NCBI RefSeq assembly: GCF_963678635.1
Contig: NC_087064.1
Location: 56,488,338 to 56,552,337, forward strand
DNA from: Symsagittifera roscoffensis
Taxonomy: Eukaryota > Xenacoelomorpha > Acoela > Convolutidae
Reading direction: 5' to 3'
Length of the DNA stretch: 64,000 bases
This document shows, piece by piece, positions 10,759-23,386 of the stretch. Both the position numbers and the translations under genes were made by a program. Numbering within the stretch: position 1 is the stretch's first letter; the number at the start of each line of letters is the position of its first letter. A model generated the notes under the pieces. It was given only the letters and a program-made list of their open reading frames with translations, had not been told where the DNA came from and searched no databases.

Positions 10759-11999
10759 ATGTCAAATAACCAAATTGTAGTAAATCCTTCCACTTCCGGG
10801 ATACAGGTCTCTATTGATTTCCAAATTTCCTCAGAGCACAAAAAGTTAGTAAGTAAATTTCGAGAAAACCTCAAGTTACCTGAAAGACCTTTGGATTTAA
10901 ATACATTATTCAATGCAAAGTTGGTTGCTTCATTAACGGAAGATGATGAGATGTTAAACCCAATTGTGAAGGCTTTACAGAAAAAAGTAGAAAACATCAA
11001 CGCAAATTCCCGTTACTTACACCAATTTTCGAAAGACCTTCATGAATCCGACGGACTATTATATATGGATGGAAAATTATTTATTCGTTTACACTTAGAA
11101 ACGCCGTTTTAAAAAATTTACATGAATCTTGCCCTGGCCAATTCGGTATGAAATACCTGGCACAATATATTTGGTGGCCAAATATAAACCGGCAAATTTA
11201 CTTCCACGGGATAAATTGCACACAATGCACCCAAACCGGTAAGAATATAAAAAGCATCATACCAACTACACAAATTAGCGAACTTTCCGCTTTACTTGAA
11301 CCTAATTATGAATTAAACCTTGATTTCGCCGGCCCAGTAGATAACAACTGGGGAGACAATAAATACATCTTATTATGTATAGATCGTTTTTCAAAATTCC
11401 CATCAGCAAAAATTACATCTTCAACGTCATCAAACACGGTAATCGAATTCCTTCAAGATTATTTTTATCTCCATGGGATTCCTAACTCTATTCGTGTTGA
11501 CCACGCATCCTGTTTTACTAGTCAGGATTTTTAATTAATTTGTTATTCTCTTAATATCAAATTATTATTTTGTACAGTTGGGGACCATCGTTCTAACGGT
11601 CTTGTAGAAAAACTTGCTCATACTGTAAAAATCAAATTATTAGCAATGTCTTTAGAACAACAAAAACCTACATTACAAATTGCCATTTCGAAAATCATTT
11701 GGAATTTACGATCTTCCTTTCAATCAAAAATAAAATGCTCACCGTTCGAAATACACTTTAATAGAAAACCGAACACGATCTGGAAGCAATTGGCATCTAG
11801 TAAATTATCCGGTGGATTTTTAGACAAAGGGAAGTCGATCTTAAGCAGAGAAAGGGCCCTTGACTGGAATGCTGACGATCGAATAGAGGACGGATACAAA
11901 GACTTTCTTGTACCGAAAAAGAACCAGTCACCATTGGAGAAAGGCTACGACTCAGACCTTCCTACAACCTCAAAACCTTCATCTTCCCGAGTGTCCTGA
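10759..11999 (+). pseudogene. pol: element A integrase with upstream linker
   Basis: 10759-11112 (frame 1) is the linker region. Near 11095 the coding frame shifts to frame 0, where LHESCPGQFGMKYLAQYIWWP and INCTQC form the HHCC zinc domain; Cys stands where the second His is usual. The DDE core is visible: LDFAGPVD, then RVDHASC, then SNGLVEK (Glu near 11608). A TAA at 11532-11534 lies between the second Asp and the Glu. The frame then runs on to the TGA at 11997-11999. This is a Ty3/gypsy integrase by motif order. Confidence 0.87.
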
Positions 12000-13198
12000 A
12001 ACAGTCCGTCTAAAGGTAATTTACTACGAAAAACCAACGGAAGTATAAACGGAAATCCCTTCTATAAACAACTAGGTCAGAAAATAATAAACTCAACAAA
12101 ATCCACGGTTGAACTATCCGACGGAAAAATCATTAGAAAATCGGACATCGCCATCCCAAAGTCTAAATCCTCTACAATCCGTTCATTCAAAGGAAATATC
12201 TCTTTTCCCTCTTTTTCTAACAGTGACTTACAAGTAGGTCCAAGAAAGACAAACAAATCGAAGACACAACAGACTCGGAAACCAGACACTAAGACAGGAC
12301 GACACACAGAGTCTTTCACCCCGGTCACCACCAGATCTAGAGGAACAAAACAGCCTACTAAATTCAACAAATCGAAGCGAAACCAAAATAAAGCCTCGAC
12401 TTCGAACACAGGATACTTAGCAGGTGATGAATCCCTGTTCATTCTGTCGGATACGTCAGATATTAGTGATTGGGACTGGATTGCGGGAGGTTTTCCATGC
12501 AGAGAAATGATAAGAAAACGCTTCATTTCAGATAACCTCATTTTTAACGAAGAACCTACCCCATCATTAGGTCCTCAAACATATCAAACTAATATAAAAT
12601 CTGAGATTTTAGACTAACAACTTCAATCTACAGATACAGCGGAATGCCCAATTAGTATAAAGCCAGCACCTCATACTACCTCACACCCACCTGGCGAATC
12701 TTCTACCGCTACGACAACAGAGGGCCCAAACACTCCTTCAGATTCAAAAAAGCATTGGAAGGAGAAAATCCGGTGGAATTTCCAGTCTTTGACATAGAGG
12801 AATCCTCTAACGAAAGTGCAGCTAGTGAGGAAAGACATCCTAGGGAAATCACTATCACCGGTAACGAATTTAAATTAAGACGTTCAAGTCAAAATTTTGG
12901 TCACCCACAATTCTATGGTAAGCGATATTACATAGATATTATAGACAAGTTCGAAAACCAACCAGGCTCCGCTAATAACCCTATATCTCTGGACGAGGGT
13001 GACAGCTCGGGCTCCCCCACACAAACCTTCAGAGAGAATCCCTCGGATAATCAGACCCACGTTTGCGACACTCTACCGGAGGACCGTGCACCGGGCCCAG
13101 CGTACCCTCCATCTCCCGATCAATTCTCCATCGCCTCTACTGACGAATCCCTGAGAGATGCGGTGAGATTTCGACAACTACATCGACTTAGACAGTGA
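12000..13198 (+). pseudogene. pol: element A pol C-terminal tail, copy 1
   Basis: The frame after the TGA at 11997 stays open without a new start: VELSDGKIIRKSDIAIPK, then a long Ser/Thr/Pro- and acid-rich tail. It is broken by a TAA at 12615-12617 and by loss of one A in an A run (six A near 12750 against seven in copies 2 and 3). The tail ends in an LRRSSQNFG-type segment and FRQLHRLRQ. Segments of the LRRS...FYGKR kind are common at the C-terminus of gypsy pol proteins. Role unknown, perhaps target choice or host-factor contact. Confidence 0.7.
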
Positions 13199-13540
13199 AA
13201 TTTTTAACGGCGAGCTAGAAAAACTCATGGAAAGGGACAGCTAAACTCAATCAAAAACTTAAAAACTTGCATTTAGTCATTATAATCGTACTAGTATTTC
13301 GTTTCAGCGCAGTTAGAATTTACCTATTTATAACTAAGGATTATAATCTGCCGGAATTAGGAATTATATCATTCTTTCTAATTCAGTCATTCCTTCGGAG
13401 CACTAAAATTTCATTTGTTATATCGTGCAGTATTTAATTTTCAATCCTTGTTGGACTTCTCGAGAGGGAGAAAAAGGGTTAGATAACATGTTATGTATCA
13501 TGGCGCTTAGTACTTTAATTTTTTTTCCCACTACGGGGAA

Positions 13541-13640
13541 TGTTGCGAATCTTACCATTCGTCTTATTTCATTTAATTAGTCTTAAAGTATCTTAACTGG
13601 TTAATTTAGATTTGACCTTGTTATCTTCATTCTCTCCGAC
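13541..13640 (+). repeat. truncated internal element A LTR
   Basis: The first 100 bp of the LTR (TGTTGCGAATC to TCTCTCCGAC), preceded by the same purine tract as a real 3' LTR. It stops at the centre of the LTR palindrome. It then joins GTCTAAATCC and a second copy of pol-tail sequence at about 13655. Confidence 0.9.
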
Positions 13641-14701
13641 GTCTAAATCCGTCTATCCCAAAGTCTAAATCCTCTACAATCCGTTCATTCAAAGGAAATA
13701 TCTCTTTTCCCTCTTTTTCTAACAGTGACTTACAAGTAGGTCCAAGAAAGACAAACAAATCGAAGACACAACAGACGCGGAAACCAGACACTAAGACAGG
13801 ACGACACACAGAGTCTTTCACCCCGGTCACCACCAGATCTAGAGGAGCGAAACAGCCTACTAAATTCAACAAATCGAAGCGAAACCAAAATAAAGCCTCG
13901 ACTTCGAACACAGGATACTTAGCAGGTGATGAATCCCTGTTCATTCTGTCGGATACGTCAGATATTAGTGATTGGGAATGGATTGCGGGAGGTTCTCCAT
14001 GCAGAGAAATGATAAGAAAACGCTTCATTTCAGATAACCTCATTTTTAACGAAGAACCTACCCCATCATTAGGTCCTCAAACATATCAAACGAATATAAA
14101 ATCTGAGATTTTAGACGAACAACTTCAATCTACAGATACAGCGGAATGCCCAATTAGTATAAAACCAGCACCTCATACTACCTCACACCCACCTGGCGAA
14201 TCTTCTACCGCTACGACAACAGAGGGCCCAAACACTCCTTCAGATTCAAAAAAAGCATTGGAAGGAGAAAATCCGGTGGAATTTCCAGTCTTTGAGATAG
14301 AGGAATCCTCTAACGAAAGTGCAACTAGTGAGGAAAGACATCCTAAGGAAAACACTATCACCGGTAACGAATTTAAATTAAGACGTTCAAGTCAAAATTT
14401 TGGTCACCCACAATTCTATGGTAAGCGATATTACATAGATATTATAGACAAGTTCGAAAACCAACCAGGCTCCGCTAATAACCATATAACTCTGGACGAG
14501 GGTGACAGCTCGGGCTCCCCCACACAAACCTTCAGAGAGAATCCCTCGGATAACCAGACCCACATTTGCGACACTCTACCGGAGGACCGTGCACCGGGCA
14601 CAGCGTACCCTCCATCTCCCGATCAATTCTCCATCGCCTCTACTGACGAATCCCTGAGAGATGCGGTGAGATTTCGACAACTACATCGACTTAGACAGTG
14701 A
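13641..14701 (+). CDS. pol: element A pol C-terminal tail, copy 2 (open frame)
   Basis: A tandem copy of about 12153-13198 that keeps an uninterrupted frame; the first ATG is at 14009, giving 230 codons to the TGA at 14699-14701. It differs from copy 1 by having Glu at the TAA position and the complete seven-A run. The product is acidic and Ser/Pro/Thr-rich, ending in LRRSSQNFG, FYGKRYYIDIID and FRQLHRLRQ. With no catalytic domain attached and no start before 14009, it is probably a remnant of a pol tail rather than an independent gene. Confidence 0.6.
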
Positions 14702-15042
14702 AATTTTTAACGCCGAGCTAGAAAAATTCATGAAAAGGGACAGCTAAACTCAATCAAAAACTTAAAAACTTGCATTTAGTCATTATAATCGTACTAGTAT
14801 TTCGTTTCAGCGCAGTTAGAATTTACCTATTTATAACTAAGGATTATAATCTGCCGGAATTAGGAATTATATCATTCTTTCTAATTCAGTCATTACTTCG
14901 GAGCACTAAAATTTCATTTGTTATATCGTGCAGTATTTAATTTTCAATCCTTGTTGGACTTCGCGAGAGGGAGAAAAAGGGTTAGATAACATGTTATGTA
15001 TCATGGCGCTAGCACTTTAATTTTTTTTCCCACTAGGGGGAA
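14702..15042 (+). other. element A 3' untranslated region with polypurine tract
   Basis: Non-coding. A purine tract (AGGGGGAA, 15035-15042) abuts the 3' LTR as expected for plus-strand priming. The same region precedes the LTR fragments at 13541, 19416 and 49554. Confidence 0.75.
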
Positions 15043-15255
15043 TGTTGCGAATCTTACCATTCGCCTTATTTCATTTAATTAGTCTTAAAGTATCTTAACT
15101 GGTTAATTTAGATTTGACCTTGTTATCTTCATTCTCTCCGACGGAGAGAATGACCGCTCACTTTTTAATGTTTTAATTAAAGATTAATTCACTTTATTAA
15201 ACATTTCTTATTTGTAACTAAGTAGAATTATCTGTAGCAAAGAAACATTTTATCA
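15043..15255 (+). repeat. element A 3' LTR
   Basis: 213 bp with the same ends as 7165-7377, followed by the duplicated TGTTT at 15256-15260. Roughly a dozen differences from the 5' LTR are visible, mostly near 15175-15210. Confidence 0.93.
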
Positions 15256-18200
15256 TGTTTGTGCGTCTGATTATATCTTCCAATGAACTCAGCACTAGAG
15301 AGAGAAGTCATCTTGCATTGTCTCGCTTGGAGCGAAATTGCATTTTTTTAAGCTTTAAGAAGCTATCAATTCAAGCTACGGACCCTCAAGGCGATCCGCA
15401 GGAGAAAAACCTGAGCACCCAAGATAGAAACCTCTTCAAAATTTTTAATGTGTGGAAGCGTTGATTTTAGAGTGATATGGACTGCAAGTTGGAAGATGCG
15501 AATAATACCAGAAAAAAAACAAGGTATAAAGAAAGATTTTTTTTCTATTGAATAAAAACTTTTTTATCAAGCAAACTCAGATTTGAAACTGCTTCTGCTA
15601 TTTAAAATTTTAGTGCTCTAATTAAATTTCTGTTGTCATGGAAGTGCGCATGAAATTACTTTGATCTATTTCTTTATAGTGATTAAACTCAGCTAGATTG
15701 TCTTATTCAAGGACAAAGCACCAGAATCCGTTTGTGCCACAACTGAATTCTTAGATGTAGCTGCTATCTCATCTGTAGTTGAAAGAGATATCAGATGGTT
15801 CAAAACTTGAGCATAAGTCAATTCAACGATTATCTTCATCACATTAGTACTAGTCGATGAGTTACGAGTATCGGGTATCGCTTATGTTATATATTACTGA
15901 AATTAACCATTGCTTAAATAGCCATGGCTTATTATTGGGCACAAGATTCCTGGAGTTTGTAGAATCGTTGATCCTGACACTTTTTTCGCCAAACTCAGAT
16001 TTCGTTTGGGAATTTACCTTGAGAAATGCATGAAGTATAATTAAATTTAATGAGTAGTACGTAGCTCGGTTTTGACGAATCACTACGATAAGTCAGGAAA
16101 CAAACAAACTGTTAAGTTGCAAAATCGACCAAAACAAACAAAGACTAAGGCAGGATTTTAAAAATAACCAAATTTGTAAACCCCTCAAATAAAAACTACC
16201 AGGGCTAACTTTATGAAACTCATAAGACGGATAATAAAGATGATTTGACCTGGGCATGCAAAAATCTAGACCCCTCGGATCCCCTGTCCCAAGTGATAAG
16301 CATTCCCGGAAGTGCAAATAGTACTATTAGAACTCGGTAACTAGCAGTTGGAAAGGAACAAAAAACTATTATGTTATAGGTCTAGTTGAGGGAAGCTTAA
16401 GTTTAGAACCCCAAAGCTCCTGGACTCCTACTTCCGGTGCTATGTCCTATGCAAATATCCGGAAATCGTTTCTCGGCCCCCACTGCACACAGAGAAGTGA
16501 AACTTTAAGATATCATCGGTAGTGACAAGGTACGTCATATGATACAAATCCGGCGTCTGGACCGGAAGTTAAAAACAGTTGGGAAAAACGCCCCTTAAAC
16601 CAAAAATAGGCAATCCAATCCACGCAAAGTAATGAGCGATTGTATTTTGATTTTATGGCAGCAATAGACACTACAACCCAACCTCGAAAAACGAATCCCG
16701 CTGAGTGAAACCCCTCCGGCATTTCCTTCGTGTGTTAACAGTCTTTTCCAGGGAAAATTGATAATGGACATTAGAAACGGGATAAATTGAAAAGTATTAA
16801 CGGGAGACGAAGGAAACTTGGTAGGTAGTTCATTTTTTCAACATTTTTTTCAACATTTTTCTTTCAAATAATCGAAATTACCGTTATCACAAGTTCATTT
16901 TTGAAACTCTTTTTGCATTTTTTTATAACTTTCGATTAAAAAATTTAGAAAATAACCTTGCTCAAACAAATAGTTGCCCCACTGAAACTGCTAAATATCC
17001 ACCTGATCAGCAAGTCGCGACTTGTCTCTTCTGAGTCGAGAGTAGTATACGTCGGGTAGTTTCAGCCAAGTGGTGAGGGGGGGGGGGGGGGGAGGGGTGA
17101 TGACTTTTATGTATTAACATAACTATAGACTATCCGGTCATCACCCTATGTATTCACATAGGGAATAGATTTTCTTTGCATTAAGGTTATAGGTTTCATA
17201 GTTTCAGATGGTAATATGGTAATTTTTGAGAACAATGTTCACTACGTTTTTGGCGCCCCAATTTTTTGGAGTTCGAGTTAGCCGATATATGCATTTCTTA
17301 GCCTACTTCAAAAATTTGAGATATGTAAGATTTTTTTTACAAAATCTTGGTATCGTAATTTTCAGATGGTAAGTTTCAGAAAATTTTTTGAACTTTTGTC
17401 AAGTTTTAATTGCAAATACATTTTTATCTTGAAAAAAGAACATTTTCATCTTAAAAAAACGAGAAAAAAAATTTTTGGATAATAAGTTTCAGATGTTACG
17501 TTTCGACAAAAATGAAATTTCGATTTAGAGGATGGGATCATAAACTAATATATCACAGAAAATTTTTTTTCAAAAAAACTCTTTTAAATATTCTTTTCAT
17601 CTTATTTGTATTCCCTCAGGTTTTCTGAGGAAAGTTGACAAGAGGAGAATATCTTTGACAGGTTATTCATTCCGCTTCAAGGGATATCAGGAGAAATTTG
17701 ACAGCTCCTCAAGGTTGACTACTTTTATATCCAACTTAATCTTTTATTCCCCAAGTTATCTGGAGAAAGGATCACAGCTTCATGATTCTTAACACTTTTA
17801 CGAGTTATTTTATCTTTTTTCACATGATTATTTCACGATCATATGACAGATGCATATTAGCTTTTCCTCACGGAGTTAATGAAGCGTGAATTGATTTCTT
17901 GAGAGGTTAAAAATTCAAATTTTCATAAAAAATTGAAATACATTCAATCAAAACTGCATGGAATTTTCATTAAGACTAAGTTATAAATATGCAAACATTT
18001 TTTAAGTTTCGTCCAATCGGATGTGCCTATCAAGTTCTCTTTTTTGTCTCAATAAGTTTATTTATTCTGTCAAAATTCTGGCTACGAGTAATTTCAGTTC
18101 TCCTTGATCACTTTGACTTTAATATTTTAAAATTTCCTTAAAATTTTTAAATTTTCCAAAAATTTGTCATCCAACGTTGTCAATTGATCTAATTCAAAAA

Positions 18201-18394
18201 ACATTAAGCTGAGAAAGATATCGTATAATAATTTATTTTGTTTTCAAAGTTTTTGTTTGATAACTGTTCTATCTTTCTCAGATAAGACAGTTTACTAAAC
18301 GTTGGTTACAGTTTCCGTAAATTTATCTATTCTGTTGTTAATTCATTCAATTGAGGGACTACCACGCCCTTCTTTTAAAATTCTTCTTTTAAAA

Positions 18395-19038
18395 TTCTTC
18401 TATTAAACAGCGAACAATCAAAGAATTTCAAACTAACATTCGCATTATCAGACATCATGTAACAATTGAGTCTAGCTCGATATACTTTAATTCAAATTTT
18501 AGTTTTTGGTAGCAATAATTTTTAACAATTAAACAAATCAATGGCAAGCCTGTGATAAATTGTAGAAGTTATCCCTGGTCCTAAGGAATTTGCTCTATCA
18601 GTGAACGGATACATATCAAATGCTTCCGGATACTCTCCAAAACTATATCCGTGACAAGCAAGTATTACTTTATTACTCACTGCCGACTAGTTGAAATCGA
18701 TATATTCCGTTGATTTGGTAAATTTTTTTATTTTTGAAATAAACGTCACCATTGGAGAATAGAGAATGTAGTAGATGATTTAGCCAAGTTAAGTAAGTAT
18801 GTGGTTCCTCATCTAGGCCATCCTCTGATTTTGCTTTATGTTGAGCTTTTTCTTTTTTAAAAGCATCAAACAACCTTCCTTTGAATAATTGAAGCTTCAA
18901 ACTGAGATGTGTATCGCGCAAGTCGAAATAAAGATGTCTCAATTTGAAACTCAATACTGCTTTCATCTCGAAAAGTGCCGGGAAATACTTCTTGTGTGTA
19001 AGATCAAATAAGTATTTCCAAAACTCGGACTCAATCAA
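18395..19038 (-). pseudogene. Polinton major capsid protein, N-terminal part (unit 1)
   Basis: The frame starting at 19038 (MIESEFWKYLFDL) runs 121 codons to 18673 and then continues in another frame. It contains DTHLSLKLQLFKGRLFDAF and LNHLLHSLFSNGDVYF, which I recognise as the first jelly-roll region of the Polinton/Maverick double-jelly-roll MCP. Downstream, CHGYSFGEYPEAFDMYPFTD is also MCP-like. The C-terminal half is missing because of the unit 1 deletion. The intact family protein would be several hundred residues and build an icosahedral shell. Assignment by recognised motifs, not by a search. Confidence 0.8.
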
Positions 19039-19293
19039 AAATCTCCATAGAAGAATTTGTAAAAGCTCCGTACCGAAAATGATTGCTTTGACTTATACTC
19101 AATTTATTTTGACAAAAAATTTTTTTGTAAGAGCGACCGGTTTTCGAACTAATTTTTTGAGAAACGGTTCTTCTAGTTCTACGCGTGGATTTATTTTTTC
19201 CACGATCAACTGTTTTCGAACTTTTTTTGTTTCAACATCTTTTGCAAGTGCTTTGAGTTTTTTTCGTCCACTGACAACTTCTCCAATCTCTCA
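19039..19293 (-). pseudogene. Polinton small basic virion-type protein (unit 1 remnant)
   Basis: Minus-strand Lys/Arg-rich frames just upstream of the MCP start, with KALAKDVETKK and VRKPVAL segments. In unit 3 the same gene has the Arg-rich N-terminal region RQRRRGFGALAQTIGRT. Small basic proteins at this position in Polintons are usually taken as capsid- or core-associated. Here the 5' part is replaced by element A sequence. Confidence 0.55.
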
Positions 19294-19627
19294 TATATCG
19301 TGCAGTATTTAATTTTCAATCCTTGTTGGACTTCTCGAGAGGGAGAAAAAGGGTTAGATAACATGTTATGTATCATGGCGCTTAGTACTTTAATTTTTTT
19401 TCCCACTAAGGGGAATGTTGCGAATCTTACCATTCGTCTTATTTCATTTAATTAGTCTTAAAGTATCTTAACTGGTTAATTTAGATTTGACCTTGTTATC
19501 TTCATTCTCTCCGATGGAGAGAATGACCGCTCACTTTTTAATGTTTTAATTAAAGATTAGTTCACTTTTTAAACATATCTTATTTGTAACTAAGTAGAAT
19601 TATCCGTAACAAAGAAACATTTTATCA
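19294..19627 (+). mobile_element. element A 3' end fragment (3' UTR plus LTR) fused to unit 1
   Basis: Begins within the element A 3' UTR (TATATCGTGCAG) directly after Polinton sequence and runs through a 212-bp LTR (19416-19627) into the TGTTTGTGCCTCTG flank. The flank is the same as at 15256, so this fragment came with a duplicated block and is not a new insertion. Confidence 0.9.
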
Positions 19628-22600
19628 TGTTTGTGCCTCTGATTATATCTTCCAATGAACTCAGCACTAGAGAGAGAAGTCATCTTGCATTGTCTCGCTT
19701 GGAGCGAAATTGCATTTTTTTAAGCTTTAAGAAGCTATCAATTCAAGCTACGGACCCTCAAGGCGATCCGCAGGAGAAAAACCTGAGCACCCAAGATAGA
19801 AACCTCTTCAAAATTTTTAATGTGTGGAAGCGTTGATTTTAGAGTAATATGGACTGCAAGTTGGAAGATGCGAATAATACCAGAAAAAAAACAAGGTATA
19901 AAGAAAGATTTTTTTTCTATTGAATAAAAACTTTTTTATCAAGCAAACTCAGATTTGAAACTGCTTCTGCTATTTAAAATTTTAGTGCTCTAATTAAATT
20001 TCTGTTGTCATGGAAGTGCGCATGAAATTACTTTGATCTATTTCTTTATAGTGATAAAACTCAGCTAGATTGTCTTATTCAAGGACAAAGCACCAGAATC
20101 CGTTTGTGCCACAACTGAATTCTTAGATGTAGCTGCTATCTCATCTGTAGTTGAAAGAGAAATCAGATGGTTCAAAACTTGAGCATAAGTCAATTCAACG
20201 ATTCTCTTCATCACATTAGTACTAGTCGATGAGTTTCGAGTATCGGGTATCGCTTATGTTATATATTACTGAAATTAACAATTGCTTAAATAGCCATGCC
20301 TTATTAATGGGCACAAGATTCCTGGAGTTTGTAGAATCGTTGATCCTGACACTTTTTTCGCCAAACTCAGATTTCGTTTGGGAATTTACCTTGAGAAATG
20401 CATGAAATATAATTAAATTTAATGAGTAGTACGTAGCTCGGTTTTGACGAATCACTACGATAAGTCAGGAAACAAACAAACTGTTAAGTTGCAAAATCGA
20501 CCAAAACAAACAAAGACTAGGCAGGATTTTAAAAATAACCAAATTTGTAAACCCCTCAAATAAAAACTACCAGGGCTAACTTTATGAAACTCATAAGACG
20601 GATAATAAAGATGATTTGACCTGGGCATGCAAAAATCTAGACCCCTCGGATCCCCTGTCCCAAGTGATAAGCATTCCCGGAAGTGCAAATAGTACTATTA
20701 GAACTCGGTAACTAGCAGTTGGAAAGGAACAAAAAACTATTATGTTATAGATCTAGTTGAGGGAAGCTTAAGTTTAGAACCCCAAACCTCCTGGACTCCT
20801 ACTTCCGGTGCTATGTCCTATGCAAATATCCGGAAATCGTTTCTCGGCCCCCACTGCACACAGGGAAGTGAAACTTTAAGATATCATCGGTAGTGACAAG
20901 GTACGTCATATGGTACAAATCCGGCGTCTGGACCCGAAGTTATTAACAGTTGGGAAAAACGCCCCTTAAACCGAAAATAGGCAATCCAATCCACGCAAAG
21001 TAATGAGCGATTGTATTTTGATTTTATGGCAGCAATAGACACTACAACCCAACCTCGAAAAACGAATCCCGCTGAGTGAAACCCCTCCGGCATTTCATTC
21101 GTGTGTTAACTGTCTTTTCCAGGGAAAATTGATAATGGACATTAGAAACGGGATAAATTGAAAAGTATTAACGGGAGACGAAGGAAACTTGGTAGGTAGT
21201 TCATTTTTTCAACATTTTTTTCAACATTTTTCTTTCAAATAATCGAAATTACCGTTATCATAAGTTCATTTTTGAAACTCTTTTTGCATTTTTTTTATAA
21301 CTTTCGATTGAAAAATTTAGAAAATAACCTTGCTCAATCAAATAGTTGCCCCACTGAAACTGCTAAATATCCACCTGATCAGCAAGTCGCGACTTGTCGC
21401 TTCTGAGTCGAGAGTAGTATACGTCGGGTAGTTTCAGCCAAGTGGTGAGGGGGGGGGGGGGGGGGGAGGGGTGATGACTTCTATGTATTAACATAACTAT
21501 AGACTATCCGGTCATCACCCTATGTATTCACATAGGGAATAGATTTTCTTTGCATTAAGGTTACAGGTTTCATAGTTTCAGATGGTAATATGGTAATTTT
21601 CGAGAAAAATGTTCACTACGTTTTTGGCGCCCCAATTTTTTGGAGCTCGAGTTAGCCGATATATGCATTTCTTAGCCTACTTCAAAAATTTGAGATATGT
21701 AAGATTTTTTTTTACAAAATTTTGGTATCGTAATTTTCAGATGGTAAGTTTCAGAAAAATTTTTGAACTTTTGTCAAGTTTTAATTGCAAATACCTTTTT
21801 ATCTTGAAAAAAGAACGTTTTCATCTTAAAAAAAACGAGAGAAAAAATTTTTGGATAATAAGTTTCAGATGTTACGTTTCGACAAAAATGAAATTTCGAT
21901 TTAGAGGATGGGATCATAAACTAATATATCACAGAAAATTTTTTTTCAAAAAAACTCTTTTAAATATTCTTTTCATCTTATTTGTATCCCCTCAGGTTTT
22001 CTGAGGAAAGTTGACAAGATGAGAATATCTTTGACAGGTTATTCATTCCGCTTCAAGGGATATCAGGAGAAATTTGACAGCTCCTCAAGGACAGCTCCTC
22101 TTTTATATCCAACTTAATCTTTTATTCCCCAAGTTATCTGGAGAAAGGATCACAGCTTCATGATTCTTAACGTTTTACGAGTTATTTTATCTTTTTTCAC
22201 ATGATTATTTCACGATCATATGACAGATGCATATTAGCATTTCCTCACGGAGTTAATGAAGCGTGAATTGATTTCTTGAGAGGTTAAAAATTCAAATTTT
22301 CATAAAAAATTGAAATACATTCAATCAAAACTGCATGGAATTTTCATTAAGACTAAGTTATAAATATGCAAAAATTTTTTAAGTTTCGTCCAATCGGATG
22401 TGCCTATCAAGTTCTCTTTTTTGTCTCAATAAGTTTATTTATTCTGTCAAAATTCTGGCTACGAGTAATTTCAGTTCTCCTTGATCACTTTGACTTTAAT
22501 ATTTTAAAATTTCCTTAAAATTTTTAAATTTTCCAAAAATTTGTCATCCAACGTTGTTAATTGCTCTAATTCAAAACAAATTAAGCTGAGAAAAATATCG

Positions 22601-22898
22601 TATAATAAATTATTTTGTTTTCAAAGTTTTTGTTTGATAACTGTTCTATCTTTCTCAGATAAGACATTTTACTAAACGTTGGTTACAGTTTCCATAAATT
22701 TATCTGTTCTGTTGTTAATTCATTAAATTGAGAGACTACCACGCCCTTATTCCATTACATTCTCCGTGTTATGATTCATGAATCATTCTCCATGAATGTT
22801 ATTCAATTTTTTCAGGTAGAACTTTATAAAAAAAAATGCTGAATAAATTGCGAAAATCTACAGAAATTATCAAACTTTTGTATCTTTCGAGAAACCTT

Positions 22899-23386
22899 TC
22901 ATCGATACTTATATGTCAAAAAGGAGCAACCTGATCTCTTTCTACCCAAAAAATCAGCAAAGTTTGAAGTTTCATCCATTCCAGCGACCCTGATTAGGTG
23001 TTCTCCTCTATCATTGCTTGGGGTTGACTTGATAGTTGCAAAGGAGGAAGATAGTTGAGGATTTTTATCAGCTGGATGAGACCTCATATGCTTGCACCTG
23101 AGCTCTAGACTTCTTTCGATAAACTGCAAATGTGTAAATTTATCCATCTTTGCAGTTTTTGATTGATTTACATCTAAAAACAAAGAAATTTTCAGCTTGA
23201 TAATGCTTTTTAGGATAAAAAATTAAGATTAATGACTTACACGCATAGAAGTATTGAATCAACAAAGTCCCATACACAAGTATTATGAACTGGACAAAGG
23301 TTATTGAACATTGTTTTCTACAGTCTAGATTGGAGAAACTTCTCTGGTTGTCAATTAAACAGCATTCTTGTCTATTTTTCCCGTAG
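22899..23386 (-). CDS. candidate spliced single-pass membrane protein gene (unit 2)
   Basis: Unrecognised. A minus-strand open frame at 23386-23241 encodes a Cys-containing segment and a 22-residue hydrophobic stretch (TFVQFIILVYGTLLIQYF), which would span a membrane. It ends at a GTAAGT donor (from 23240). A TTTGTTTTTAG acceptor ends at 23174. Splicing out this 67-nt intron joins the frame in phase to 23173-22899, ending in LGRKRSGCSFLTYKYR and a stop. No ATG was found before the frame opens, so an upstream exon or trans-splicing would be needed. A TTTTTCTTCAG acceptor lies just upstream, near 23402, but the codons directly after it include a stop in this frame. It follows the MCP gene on the same strand. 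Confidence 0.4.

Larger units (their letters stand above)
7165..15255 (+). mobile_element. Ty3/gypsy LTR retrotransposon (element A), degraded
   Basis: An 8.1-kb element bounded by 213-bp LTRs that start TG and end CA, flanked by the 5-bp duplication TGTTT. A PBS follows the 5' LTR and a purine tract precedes the 3' LTR. The internal order is gag, protease, RT, RNase H, integrase, the order of Ty3/gypsy (Metaviridae). Several stops and frameshifts make it non-autonomous. Its 3' part (about 12153-13640) is tandemly repeated as 13655-15142, leaving a truncated LTR inside. The outer LTRs differ at roughly a dozen sites by eye, so it is older than element B. Confidence 0.93.
15256..19293. repeat. 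array unit 1 (truncated Polinton-bearing block)
   Basis: Near-identical to 19628-24920 and 49767-54160. It begins at the element A 3' LTR/TGTTT junction. 15256-18394 shows no recognised gene: a 69-codon + frame at 15255-15464, several minus frames present in all copies, and a long G run at about 17078-17096. Relative to unit 2 it lacks about 1.26 kb (22752-24012 there). The deletion point near 18380-18405 carries a triplicated AAAATTCTTCT-like word. It ends in a chimeric junction with element A at 19293/19294. Confidence 0.9.

Noticed and set aside
12077-12541. 154-codon minus frame, also at 13627-14043
   Set aside because: Shadow of the element A pol tail; duplicates only because the region is duplicated.
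15862-16722. Three minus frames of ~70 codons repeated in all array units
   Set aside because: Present in each unit because of segmental duplication; no domain, and stops or substitutions differ between copies. One nearby exon-like frame shows two synonymous and one non-synonymous change, too few to call.
17359-17379. TTTTCAG-ATG-GTAAGT, a 3-nt micro-exon look-alike
   Set aside because: Splice-like words are frequent in this T-rich DNA; no frame connects to it.
19294-19627. Independent solo LTR insertion
   Set aside because: Its right flank is the same TGTTTGTGCC as the original insertion and no separate target duplication exists, so it is part of a duplicated block.
21609-22004. 131-codon + frame
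   Set aside because: Phe/Lys-rich translation of AT-rich DNA, disrupted in the other units, no domain.
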